From positions 5,968,269 to 6,032,268 of the forward strand of contig CAADRB010000002.1 of NCBI GenBank assembly GCA_900708905.1: a stretch of 64,000 nucleotides of DNA, given 5' to 3'. Positions 25,444 through 37,500 of the stretch are shown in pieces (position 1 is the first letter of the stretch; every line of letters begins with the position of its first letter). The notes beneath the pieces were generated by a model. That model did not search any database. It was not told the DNA's origin and saw only the letters and a list, made by a program, of their open reading frames with translations. Origin of the DNA: Hymenolepis diminuta (Eukaryota > Platyhelminthes > Cestoda > Cyclophyllidea > Hymenolepididae). Both the position numbers and the translations under genes were made by a program.

Positions 25444-25645
25444 GGAACTAATAAACCAGAATCAGACCGTAGAAGCTAAGATTACAGCTATCAACTTCAA
25501 CAGCAAACAACTGCTCACAATAGTAGAACACAAAGAGTTGGGTGGGTCAAAGTGTATTGATCAAATGACGATGAAGATTTGAGAGAGTAAGAGAGAGAGA
25601 GAGGTGAGAGAGAGCGGAGTTGAGAGGGAAACGTAGGAGCAGATA
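25444..25645 (+). repeat. 202-bp direct repeat R2, copy 2
   Basis: Near-identical to 22356-22557, about 3.1 kb apart in the same orientation. Identity collapses immediately outside the unit on the left and drops to weak similarity on the right. The right inverted-repeat arm (25661-25680) follows 15 bases later. Confidence 0.95.
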
Positions 25646-25660
25646 TAAAACAAGCGTGTC

Positions 25661-25680
25661 TACCTGCGCACGCCGACTCA
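25661..25680 (-). repeat. Right arm of a GC-rich 20-bp inverted repeat
   Basis: TACCTGCGCACGCCGACTCA pairs with 25124-25143 at 19 of 20 positions. The arms enclose 517 bases containing R2 copy 2. No target-site duplication is obvious. Confidence 0.7.
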
Positions 25681-26897
25681 CCTTTGACCTAATTCTCAAT
25701 ATTTTATCAATAAACAAAGAACAGTCGATGTAACAGACCAAATGCTAAACAAAAGTATTAATAATATTATTTGATTATTAAATAAAGACTAAAAAATTTC
25801 TGGGCATTTCCGAACAAGGAAGTGATTTTCTTTACTCCCTTTTCATTCCCAAATCATGAGAATTCATTGAAAGTCATACATTTTACCCTCTCGTACGACG
25901 ACAACAATAAAACTCTAAGTGTTTTGTCGGCGTTCTAGTTAGACGCATGGCAATTTAATCAAGAACTTTTTTATTTACGAGGGGTGAATAAGTGCCGCTT
26001 GAGAAAGCAATAGTCCGGACATTTCCTGGTCGAATCAGGGCACAAAAACGGAAATGCAACATCTTGATAGAATAGCCTCTGCTGGCCAATACATCAAGCC
26101 TCTCCCCCGTAAAGGAATGAAGGAACAGACTTCTACAATCCGGAAATAATATTCCCCCTCCCAACTCTACAATACGCCTTCAGCACATCGACAGAGAGCG
26201 ATAAGAACGGGAAAAGGTAATTCGGAATGGACATAAACAAACAATTGAAGTGTCTTTATTGAAGGAGTTTGGAATTTTATGATGTCTGGGTCGATTCTGA
26301 TGCACTTTGAAATTTAAAATTTAATACTTCAGGTGGACTTTTAGTGGTTATAAAGTGGTTTTAAACTTGAAATGTCTAGTTCTCGAATTTTATTAATGAA
26401 CTTCATACATGATTATTATTATTACCCAGTGAACATCGAAAAAATTCCGTAAATTTTTCTATGGAAAAGTGTTTGAATAAGGAGAACAGCAAAAAGGTCA
26501 AATAAAGTATGAAGCAGGGAAAGGATCAATAATAAGCAGATAATGAAGTCGGGGTATCATATGTCTTACATTGGAAGCATTCAGCTGTTTATATTTTTAA
26601 AAGAGAGAGTTAATTTTGTAATGGCATAGTGCTAAATCTTCATTATTTGACCCTCAGACGCTTGTGTGAAATTATACCCACATTATCCAAAGCTCGATTA
26701 CAGAGTTGATTTATTTTCGTGGCTGGTCACATAGTGGATAGAGCCCACTGCAGCCCACTCAAGTTGAATTGAATATTTAAGCTTTTCCGATAAATTAATT
26801 TCTCAATATAATGAATACATGTAGGTATTAAAAACCTTGGTGAACTTTTAGAATATATGAAACAATTATGTATATATGTATGTTAATATTAACGATT

Positions 26898-26937
26898 GTA
26901 CATACATACATGCATATATATATATATATATATACAT
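26898..26937. repeat. CATA/AT microsatellite
   Basis: A short CATACATACATGCAT segment runs directly into an alternating AT tract. It is a simple-sequence repeat, probably length-polymorphic. Confidence 0.9.
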
Positions 26938-27404
26938 TCGATATTCAAATAGTACAATGTATACTGAATGTGTAAATAAATAATTTTGTTCATTATATAT
27001 TATATGTATTAACACAATATAAATATTCAGGGTATAGTTATAATTTTACTGTTTGGTTTATGTATCCTCTGAAGACAGTGGAACAATTTTGAATTACCAA
27101 CTATCAAATATTAAAAAATATTGATATATTTGTCGGTATATTAGTTTACGAAGGGAATCGACCGCAATTTAAACAGAGAGGAACAACTTCGATATTCAGA
27201 TAGGGATGAATTTGATTGGATCTACCGCGCTTGATCATGTAGCAAGTAGCAGAGATAATGAAATTAGAATTGAGAATTACATTCATCTGGGGTTAAAGTG
27301 TTTTGATTTCCCTCCCTAGGTGCTTTTAACTCCTGTTGAAGTTGATTTATTTCCTTTATCTCATACGATTCTCATTTAATATGAACTTCTTCGCATACAA
27401 GTGG

Positions 27405-27535
27405 AAGTGTTAAGCAGTATCAAAGGCAAAATTTCAAATCACTTCTCAATTTAATGAGAGGTGGATACGTTCGAACCACTATTAGATGAGATAGTCAAGG
27501 CTGTAACATCCTAGAATAATAATCATATGGCACCT
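27405..27535 (-). repeat. Possible tRNA-derived SINE-like remnant
   Basis: The minus strand contains GGTTCGAACG (27468-27477), a good B box. It is preceded by ATGTTACAGCC...CTATCTCATC, which resembles the ACATGACAG...GTCAGAGATCAC segment of the 49 kb SINE-like copy. The A box position is not conserved. This is a tentative family member. Confidence 0.35.
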
Positions 27536-28279
27536 CTGTTTTGTCACTTAATCCACCCTGAGTTATGTTGTACTAATGAAATGTGAAGCTCATGTTACAA
27601 ATTATGAAATTGATCTCTCAATTTAGCACAAATAGGAAGGGGAGACTGTTAACAATATTGATACTATTGGAAAGCGCTTTGTGGTCAAAGGGAGAGGAAT
27701 GAACATTTATTAATTTCCACTAAAAGAATACTCGAATTAAAATTAATCAAAACAAAAATTTTCGATTCATCCGGACAAATTTTCATGGACCTGCCGTTTT
27801 CAGAATTAAATATGTTTCCCCTCAATAATATTGGAAAAAATATCAGTATTAAGAAACGAAATTACGAAGAGTAACCGGTTAACCATTTGTCTTCCACAAA
27901 ATTTGAATCACATGTAGTAAATCAAAGTTTAAGCCCAAAAAAATTAAATGCACCCAGCAATATGATAAAATAACCGAATTAACAGTTAGCGTTGTTTTAA
28001 AAATACATTCACATTGGTATTAAAGTAAAATAATAAACTAAAATTGGCTTTAAAATACCTAATTAATTAAATTAATACATTAATAAAGCAAACATAACAG
28101 TGCAAACAGTGCACATTAATAAAATAGCATCAAATCGTACAAAATGAGAAAGCCTCAGAATATTCCCTCTGAAGCCCATTGTGAGTACAAGTCCTTGATT
28201 GCTTTCTCCATCTCTCCTCTTTTTTGTGTGAACAAAGCTCTTCCAATTGGAACTTGATTTTTCCCTCATTCTCCCTATT

Positions 28280-28640
28280 CTTTTCCTATGTGAGAATGCG
28301 GCAGATTATTATCGCCGAGGCAAAAGGCAGCTGCTTATGAACAAGAGTGGTAAAGAGGAAAGGCAGAGCCCTTAAAATGCCTCATTATCTGTAATTGCCC
28401 TTTCCATCTTCCACAATCTCACTGCCTCTCCGTCACTTTGCAAGCGCGTTTATTTCCGCAGGCAACTTTAATTATACATAATCACCATCCCCATCTTATC
28501 ACCCTCCACAACAATGAAAACAACTGGGCCTTTATTATCGTCACCCAACCCAACATTGCCCCGTTTATTGTCGTTGTGAGTTAAACGAGAGAGAGTGAAA
28601 GACTTGTGATTTGTAGCCACTATGGGAATCGCTTATAAAA
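28280..28640. promoter_or_regulatory. Island of higher complexity, candidate regulatory element
   Basis: This stretch is visibly less AT-biased than its surroundings and lacks long homopolymer-like runs. It ends in a purine-rich GAGAGAGAGTGAAAG segment about 0.4 kb upstream of an ATG frame at 28997-29212. The regulatory reading is an inference from composition only. Confidence 0.2.
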
Positions 28641-29559
28641 AGCCACTATGACATTATGTTCAACAAAACATATGGCTATTATAATACTCAGTTTATGCGA
28701 TTCTTTCAAGTGGTTCCTCGAAAACTTCCATGATAATTTTGATGGATTTTAATAGCAAAGGATATTAAATCCAAAAGACATTCCGTTTTATCTCGATCTT
28801 AGGCTTAGTAACTAAATTTTTCTATTTAAGTATAACTCTTCTACGCCATAGTATTTGTTGATCTGCTGCTACGATATATCTACTTACTAGATATAACTAA
28901 GCTATAAGTGACTCAGACTCAGAGAGAATGCAGTTGACTCAAGAGACTACTAACTTAACAAAAGTATTATGAAGGGATACAAGTTGTCTTCACGTTATGG
29001 ACACTCAGAGTTCAAAACACCACCATACTGATAACAGTTCTACTCCAAATAACAGTCAAGCTGTCAAGAGCGATGCACGCCCTCGTTTAGAAGAGGATGA
29101 TGGGCAACTTTGCGATAATTTGCAGCAATTGATTATTTCCAGGCAATGTGAACACTGCAGTCATGATCTTTGTTTTGTTGACTTCCTCTCAATATCGAAA
29201 TGCGTTTTTTAAATAACTTAATCCCTTTACCCGAATTAAATAGATTGATTTCTTTATTTTATTATTCCGTTAGGAATTGAATTTGCGATTCTAGCAATAT
29301 TTGAAATGGGCTCACCACTTTTCATATCCCAGGGTTTTGTTTTAGGCCTAATTCTCTATATTACCTTTCAATATAATGTTACCTTTTACTGTACTGAAGC
29401 CTATGCTAATTAAAATATTTAACTTATTGCATCTCTTCATTCATTCCATCTGATATATCTCATTAACGTGCTATTGTTATCCCCAGTAATGCGAACAAAT
29501 TTTTACTTTGATTGTGGAAAGCAACCGAAATCGGTTAATTATAAGTCTGATAAACTGAA
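28641..29559. other. Intergenic DNA with one hydrophilic open frame
   Basis: An ATG-started 71-codon frame at 28997-29212 begins MDTQSSKHHHTDNSSTPNNS and is rich in Ser, Gln, Asn, Asp and Glu before a Cys/His-containing end. Composition is unlike most chance frames in this window. No splice partner or domain was recognised, so it is not called a gene. Confidence 0.3.
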
Positions 29560-29670
29560 AAGAGGGAGGGGATCAAAATGACACTGAGGGCAACGGAGAG
29601 GCATCGAAGAGTCTTACCGTGCTGGATCTTTGGATTCGGGTTATAGAGTATTTACCAATTTGACAGTTCA
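29560..29670 (+). repeat. Dispersed repeat family R3, copy 2 (short)
   Basis: The block TCTTTGGATTCGGGTTATAG plus AGTATTTAC corresponds to TCTTTGGATTCGGATTGTGC plus AATATTTAC near 52890. Upstream of both is a TCTTAC-containing segment. It is a short fragment of the family. Confidence 0.5.
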
Positions 29671-31558
29671 AATTCTAAAATTCAAACTTCATTATTCATT
29701 TCCTATCGGTTTTTAATAATCGCGGTAGGTCTTATCGGTTTAATTCATTTTTTCCTCCAATTTTTATGAAAGAAAATTGATTTTACATGATATCCAACAG
29801 GTTGAAATTTTAGCGTAGCAGACATAAGTTGCTAAAAATGTTAAATTAGCCGAGCTCCGTAAGCCATGTTCACTCAACTGAAAACAAAATTAAATTTTAT
29901 TTATACATGATATATTTAATTTTATCACAACTGAATCCTCACATCCAGTCCCTCTCTCAGCCTTCCAATTTCTTTGGCATCAGTAGTATTTATAAATAGT
30001 GGGATTGATCTCAAAAGCCCTGGTATCTAAAAAATGGTTGATATTCTGGTTAGCTCTCGGATTTGTTAACCTAGACAAATTTCTACTTAGCCATTAAAGA
30101 TAACTGTGGTGTATTAATGTGGGTTCCAATCTGCCTACTTCACTCTAGTTTCCACATTTGCTACTCCTGTTCCTCCCCTTTCCTATCTCGTTCTCAGGAG
30201 CTAATGTCTAGTTCCCTCCCCTTTCCTCGACTGACACTCGTTGGGTATCGATTGCGGTTTAACGTTCCCGAGATTTATCATAATTAAAGTCTCCTTTCTC
30301 GAGTTAGCAGTTGTCTTGGTCTCCTCGTAGTTGGGTCCTGCTAAGATAGCTTAGTATATAATAATAATATGACTTAGAATTGCAGAAGTGTGCTTGTATT
30401 CAATTGATTGATAAAGGGATTCGATGTAATTTTTTGTGGATGTGTAGTATATTTACATTAATAGATAATGCTCTGAATATTAATGGAGCATTGAAAGAGC
30501 TGCAGAACAAGGTGATCACGAAGCATATAAAACTTGAGTTATATTTATAAATATTAATTTCACTTTCCTTCTTAACTCAGGAATGGCCTCAAAATAGTTC
30601 CTCCAATTTTCCAATAATTGTTCCAATTTAGTAAAAAATGTAATGAAATAAAATTATGCAATACATCAATGGCAGACAATTAGCTCAAAATTAAGCCGCA
30701 TCAAATGAGGGTTTTACTTTATATTTATGTAGTTGTCTTAGCTATCTTAGAATCCATGTTTTGCCCATGAAAAGAATAGACCAAGTCCCAGTGTCAAGTT
30801 TTTACGACACCAGTCAAGACGAATTAGTCACTGCTCTTTAACAAGCACATACAGTTGACAAATTAAAGTGATGCAGATATTTTTATAACTGCCGGACTAT
30901 TAAGGACACAATTGCAAATCCTCATGCCAATTTTGCATTTTTCAAGTAAACAACGTATCTTCACTGTTTATTTTTCAGTTAGTATTGGTGTCACAGAGAT
31001 AAGCTGCCAAATCCCCTAGTATCAGATGCATTTTACTTGTATTTTCTGCATATGATATATGTAATCTTTTTTTAACTAATTTGATTTGAATGGATTAAGA
31101 AAGTAATATAATCGATAATACTTGTAGTAGTACAATCAGTAAGAAACATTAGCCTCAACAGTTTAGTGTCATCAGTTTCTGAAAATGCCATTGTGAACTA
31201 GTGAAATTCGGTCTGTGGAGTACATGACGAATAATTATAGTGAATTTTCTTATTTGACTTTAATACCTAGAGTGGAGAACTAAAATAATCTCCAGTGAAT
31301 ATAAAATTACGATATTTACCTAAAGATGGCTTTTGTCCACTTCATTTCCTCCTTTACCATCAAGAAGACAGTGTTATCCGGAATTATGTCAGTTCTCAAG
31401 CCTTTGCGCAATGAAACTCAGGACAATTTAAGTTTATCTTGCTGTCCCTTTTTTTAACTTGATCAACAGTTTGGCAGATTTTAAATTTTTATTAAAATAT
31501 ACAGAAATTAATCTATTCGTATGCTCGCTCTCATGTTTTAACTATTGCAGTACAATAG
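29671..31558. other. Intergenic DNA, no gene recognised
   Basis: AT-rich, with a pyrimidine-rich segment at 30150-30330. No coding or RNA feature was recognised. Confidence 0.5.
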
Positions 31559-31665
31559 ACTTTGGTCTACACTAAACTCGGTGTTTTGCTTGACTTGAAA
31601 CTATGGCTGCTTCCTGTTAGCTGATTGCAGTTAGTCATATCTTAACTTCTATGATCTGGTTCTTG
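31559..31665 (-). repeat. Diverged R2 family member
   Basis: The reverse complement aligns with the left half of the 202-bp R2 unit. ACCAGATCATAGAAGTTAAG corresponds to ACCAGAATCAGACCGTAGAAGCTAAG, followed by matches through to the CAAAGT segment. Identity is much lower than between the two main copies, so this is an older insertion. Confidence 0.65.
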
Positions 31666-31759
31666 ATACTTGTTACTTCAACAAAATTATTACAAATGCA
31701 TAACATATTGGCCAGTTTTTATCATTGGGTGGCAAAACAATACAGTAAGAGATAAAACG

Positions 31760-32040
31760 GAAACCAACGGGACTATGTCTATTGAGGTCAGGATATCAAG
31801 AATCTTACTTCTTCAAATCGTTGAAACATTAGGTTGTCCACTATCTCGAAAGAGGAAAAATTCAGTCCTAACATCAGATTATTCCAAAGCTCAAGTTACA
31901 TTTTTTGATTCTTGGATTTTTGGACGAGTTCGTATTCACGATATTCAGAGCCTTTTGACCAACTGGTTTAACTGAATGGTTGATCACGCCACCTTTGTGA
32001 TATTGTATCTTCTCATGGCTCTCAGCAGATATATGAGGTT
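31760..32040 (+). repeat. Dispersed repeat family R3, copy 3
   Basis: Aligns with the reverse complement of 16255-16470 (TATTCAGAGC, TTGACCAACTGG, GCCACCTTTG). Its right part also aligns with 52830-53080 (ATGGTTGATC..ACCACTT). It lies just right of an R2 relative, but no joint unit is proven. Confidence 0.5.
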
Positions 32041-34182
32041 AGTAAAAGTCATTTAAAGATAGTAGAGGTCGCTATGGTTCAACAAAAGGTAAGCCTCTAA
32101 TGGGTTAAGAAATTTTGCATGTTTTTAAAATGGCGAAGCTTCATTAGCTAACGCAAAAGGGAAAATATACAGTTCTTGCAAGTTGGATGGTTAACCATAC
32201 CATTTATAGAGTGAAGGAATCACTAAAGCAAAAACAAGATAATGGCAATTTAATGGGGCAATTATAAAGTTCCTCATAACGTTTTTCGAAAATGAATTAA
32301 TTCCATGCTTTTTACCTTCTTATTTAGATAGGTACTGTATTTTATTTTATTTATTTATAATTTAACTCAATATGAATATTTATTTCAGAAGGGAATTAGA
32401 GATATTTTGAAAGCACAAAAGTAAACGTGCAATTCAAATAATCTAGAATCACCATCTCGTATACTTTTTCACGAGAAGTTGGCCGTCATTAGAACATGAA
32501 AAAGGATCCATTTACTCTAAATTTTCACCTAAATTTAGGCAATTTTGTTTACTTTCTCAGTTACAGACGCAAGTCAGTCAATTGACTTTAGTGTGAAAAA
32601 CGATAGTACTAGCGAATTAATTTGATTTGAGCGCCAGCAGTTGTTAAAAACATAAAAGTGCCTTTTCGCTGAACTGAAACGCCAGTTCTAGCCTTAAAGC
32701 TGTTGTAAAATTAGGACTCTGTTTGAATTGGTCATCCACTATTATTGAATTTCCCGGAAAATTGATGTTAGAAAAATTGTCACCGTATGAGCATAAATGG
32801 TTAGAATTTTTGGTAATTTCAAGAAATATGAATCCGTTCTTTCACTCTACTTTGAACATAGTTTTCTATTCACAGAAATTTTGAGTACTTTGAGAAACGA
32901 ATCCTCTTACGTGTCGCAATTCCACAATTTGTAATACTTTCAGAACTCGTGGTAGCCGATGTACTTAAGAGCCTTTCGAGCAGAATGCCGCATTAGTTGC
33001 AAGTTATTATTATTCATAACAATGCGGAAACATTTTAAGTTTTAATAATGCGAAGCCATCTTAAAGCAGCGAAATTGCGGAATGAGGGATGAAACGGGGG
33101 AGGGGAGGTGTTCAGATGGAAGTAGAAATGAAGTGAGGACATGTCATTTCATTCGAATTTTTATCTATTAAAATGGGTATAGTTCACAGTACTAATGCTA
33201 CAAAGGTCGTAATTCCTGATTTGACCGCAGGATTTTCGTGCCAGGTCTATTATGAATAATTATTAAATATTATCCTTTAACAAATATTAATATTTTATTT
33301 TATGTTTTCTTCCCATTATTACTGAAAATAACGCTTGTCCTTTAAATAATTTATATGACCCATTAGAAATTACGTTAAACCGAATAGAGTTCGATTTGAA
33401 CTGTAGTAAATTGTCTCTATAACAAGGACTTGTGTTTTTCCTTCTTCTGGTCGAGATATCGGATAGCAGATAGTAAAGTTTGTAAAGGACGGAACATGCC
33501 TCTTTCGCAGTTTTCGCTTTAATGACAGACGTTATAGAAAAACATTGATCTCTACCATTGATTTAGAGAAACCAAGCAACAACCTTTTGACATAAGTCAA
33601 ATTATTTATTTTTGCTCTTTGCAACGAAATGATACTTCTGGGTTTTAGAGAAAAACTCTAAATACCAGGAACAGTGAAATATTTAAACGAGGAATGAAAT
33701 TGTGTAGGGGTGAAAGTCGAGTAGAAGTAGTGATGGGAGTCAAATCATCAAGTGCGCTGAGTTGTCTATTTTCTGCACACGAGGAAATGTTTACAGTATA
33801 ATGCCCTAATGTCCCTAGTTTAAATCTCATTTCTTGACCGCTTCTGGATGAATTCATGTCCATGATAGTAAGAGCTTATCAACCTCTCGGTTGAATTGGG
33901 CAGTTAGTTAAGCCACTTCGAGTTATTTTGCAATACCCTTTTACTGCTATTTGGACGAGTAGATGAAGGCCTCTAATGTCGTTAAACTCAGGAAGGGAAT
34001 TAGTAAGGGGAATTTGACTCTCGTTCTTGAATAATGTCATTTTTAACCGAATGGTTCTTACAAACTAGTGCAACCACTCGATCACACTCATTCAAGCCAT
34101 AAACTAGCTAGAGTGGAGATGCCTTGAGATGGAACCCAGAGTAGTCCATTAAATCTTGGGGAACTTCAAGGTCAATCAGTAT
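32041..34182. other. Intergenic DNA, no gene recognised
   Basis: AT-rich sequence leading up to the GC-rich island at 34183. No coding feature was recognised. Confidence 0.5.
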
Positions 34183-34580
34183 ACAATATAGTGGCAATTA
34201 CGCATCGAAATCCACGCCCACCTGCCCACCGATGTTTGTCTATCATATTCCCACGCACGCGCGCACGCATTCTTGTACGCTGCCCATCTTCTGCCTGTCC
34301 GCTTCACTAATCCTCTGCTAGCCTGTCCGTCTGTCCACTCAGCTGTCTGTCTATCGCACGCAGAGCACACAGAGGGCGTGCGCGCACACACCTTCATGAG
34401 GCCGCAGGACACGCGTGTCGCGCGACAACTCATAATTGGGGAAACAGGTGTCTGCAAAACAAACGTGTGCAAACTCCTCCTCAAGGTGGTGAAAGACAGA
34501 ATCACCACTCCACCGACGACGACGCCTATTTGCCATCTGGAATTTTACACTTTCTCTTTGAGTGAAAGTGAGTCTTCTTA
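34183..34580 (+). promoter_or_regulatory. GC/CpG-rich island, candidate promoter or untranslated first exon of the protocadherin gene
   Basis: GC counts are 33 of 60 at 34261-34320 and 37 of 60 at 34381-34440, with many CpG dinucleotides (ACGCGCGCACGC, GCGTGCGCGC, GACACGCGTGTCGCGCGAC). The surrounding DNA is about one-third GC. Overlapping open frames on both strands here are a by-product of low TA content. The island ends at a plausible splice donor, GAAA|GTGAGT (GT at 34568). The protocadherin start-codon exon 7 kb downstream begins with a splice acceptor and needs an upstream partner. Assignment as its promoter and first exon is an inference. Confidence 0.4.
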
Positions 34581-37500
34581 ACATGCTTTTCAATTATTGC
34601 CATACTTGCCCTCTAGAAATGACTAGGTATTTGTATCTGAGTCTAGCATCTTAGGTTCTTTTATAAATCGCAATTACATTTATTTATCAACAAAAATTGT
34701 AATATTTGTGCACTTTTAAGCACAATCTATTGGTATAACTCACTTCAAGCTATTTTCATGGTGAAAAAAGGCCAATACAAGTAGTTTTATGGAGTCATTC
34801 GAAGTCAGAGCTCATTAAACTGACTTTTCTTAAGGCTTCAGTCTTCTTCATGATTCTTTCAAAAATTCGGAGGAGATTATTAAAGACTAAGTTCCTAATA
34901 TCAACCATTAATTTATATCGGTAGCATACTATGTGTCAGCCTGTCAATAATAATTGAATATTAACTCTTCACGAGAGGATAAGACTTCTTCGACCAAGAA
35001 GACTGAAAATATCGGTTCTCTCCCAAGAAGATGTTCATAAACGCTTTCCTTCGATCTATTTTGTAGAACTACTTGTTTCCATTTTTGCAAAACTGTAATA
35101 TATTATGGGCGCATGAGAATTCATAAATTAAATTAACAGTTAGCGATTCAATAATTTCCGGAAGAGAGAACGTTTCTTTCAGTTTTAGATTATTCGTAAT
35201 TTTAATTTAGACTCTCGATAAAGTTAAATTCTCAAGGTAATACAGGATTTCCGGACCGGTATTTAGGTAAATTGAATTTGCGTTAAATTTTCCGGAAACT
35301 TACGTAGGTATTCTTGTTTAAGTTTGCTTTGAAGAAAAAGCTTCTCCAGTATTTTAAATCTTAGAATAATTGAAATATTCATTTAAATTTATCTGACCGT
35401 ATTTAACATTAATTTGGAGGCTGTTAATGATGTTTAAGTCTGTAAATTTGTTTGCATAATGAATTCAAAATATTTTAGGTGGTCGTGTTTCAGTTCCTCC
35501 TCAGAATTCATACAAAAATTTTATTTTTTAAAACGACAAACTAGTTAAAATTATTATTTTCGTTTGCATTGTATCATATAATAAATGACGAATGGAGATT
35601 TGGCAATAAGTTTAATTCCGTTAAAGTAAACATCTAAAGGGCAGAAATAGAAGTTAGCCGTATATCACTAAAACATTCTTGTATTGAAATGTTCCCTTCT
35701 CCCTCCCATATATGTAATTTGGAATGATTTACCCCATTTTATCGCTGAGACCGACCTCTTAATGGCATTTGTCAGTTCTTTTCCGTATGTTAAATACTAA
35801 TGAAAGATGAAAATAAGGAAAATAGAGAAAATAGATTGGGAAAATCAAACGACTAATTGTCCCTGTCTATTTAATGACGAGACGTTAACGATGTCATTTT
35901 GACCATACGCTTGCAATTGCTTTTGATTAGCGGTGATTGCATCACTTGGTCTTGGCAATTCTTCCCCTTCAAACTCCCATAGGTATTTAAGAAAGGTCAA
36001 GAGGCAGTCATCAAATTATATCCCCCTCCTGTGTACATTCAGTCCCAAATCACCTAGATGGTATTAGCCATAGGTACCTAATGGTACTCGCTTAAGTAAA
36101 CAAACTTCTGTGGAATGCCTCAGATTCCCATAAAAGAAATTCATCTATACTATATAGTCGTCAAAGGGAGCTCCTATAGAATTGTGCTTTTGCAAATTCT
36201 ACTTACAACTCAGATACGGATGACACTGCTAAGCCCTCCTAATTAGAAAATTATATAAATACATTCCTTCTGTCATTTATAATATTTCCTGTCTGTTATT
36301 ATTAAGAATAGGTATTTTCGTTTAGGTATGATATTTTCCTTTTGGTAGATCTGCTGATATTCTAATTGATCCAAATTAAAACTGACTTTTCTCCTACAGA
36401 GTAAAAAATTACAAAAGACAGTTTTGCCAGTTTGATTAAAGTAATTTTAATGGAAAAAAATAAAACTTTCATTAATTATGATGGGTTTGTCACGAATCTT
36501 ATGTTATGTAAACCACGAATGGAGAGAACATCGGGATAGATTTTTAATATTTATATATTTCTGTTTTCTAAATTTAATGTATCACCCAATTCTAATCTTA
36601 TGTTCATATATTATATACGTATAATAGGCATCCAATTTGGTTTATCAAGAATCAAAGCTCTGAGTATACTAGATTTGTATTTAAGGAACCTAATTAAAGA
36701 AATTGATGGAAAAAGGGATGTAAGACGCATGGGTTTAATTTACTAATTGTTGACACTGAAGACCCTGTGGTCCAGAAAGCTGACTAAGAGATGGTCAAAG
36801 GGGAAGGGAAGTTCCGAATTTCATACTATTGCGAAAGGCTTTCAATGTCATACGCCAGGTTTGCTAATCACCGTGAAAGAGATTAAACTGAATGTTCTAA
36901 TTTTCGGATATCATTGTTTTAATTTTCTTAACCAATTTCGAAATCTAGAAAAGGCTGTTTAAAATCGTCATATTCTATCTCCTAATGAGGGTTCAAGGCA
37001 ATATAATTGAAAGGTCAAATTACGAAACACATTTATTTGAGTGAATCTACTTACTATTTATAAGTTGAGGTCAGACTAATCTCTTCTTAGCCAGAATCAA
37101 GTTAGCTTTTACCATTCTGTTCTGTTAGTTGTTAGACGAACAACCTAAATTAATATACCTGCATGTTAGCTCTGGACATGGAGTTTCTCATGAATTAAAG
37201 GGGAAATGCTGGAAAATGAAATATTTTTTATGAGACAGTGGAGTATACCCATTAAGTAGAGCGTAATGAATCTGCAAATCAAATGAAATAAGAATTTTAA
37301 TTACCCTGACCTTATTTTCAGCCTTTACTTGATTCCCTTTTTGTGGAGAAGTTAACTTCCATGTGTTCACATGCTTTCCCACGATATAAATTTGGCATGT
37401 TCTTGCCTTGACGTGAGTAATAAATAATAAATATATATAAACACATATCTTACTTAATAACCAAAAATTTATTTAGCTTTATGCGAGAAATCGTATTCAT

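Larger units (their letters stand above)
25681..28279. other. Intergenic DNA with a dinucleotide microsatellite
   Basis: AT-rich. It contains the AT-repeat tract near 26911-26933 and a possible SINE-like remnant at 27405-27535, both listed separately. No gene was recognised. Confidence 0.5.

Noticed and set aside
34176..34593. Overlapping open frames of 80-110 codons on both strands in the GC-rich island
   Set aside because: Frames open simultaneously on both strands reflect the low density of TA-containing stop codons in GC-rich sequence. None has a domain or coding-like composition.
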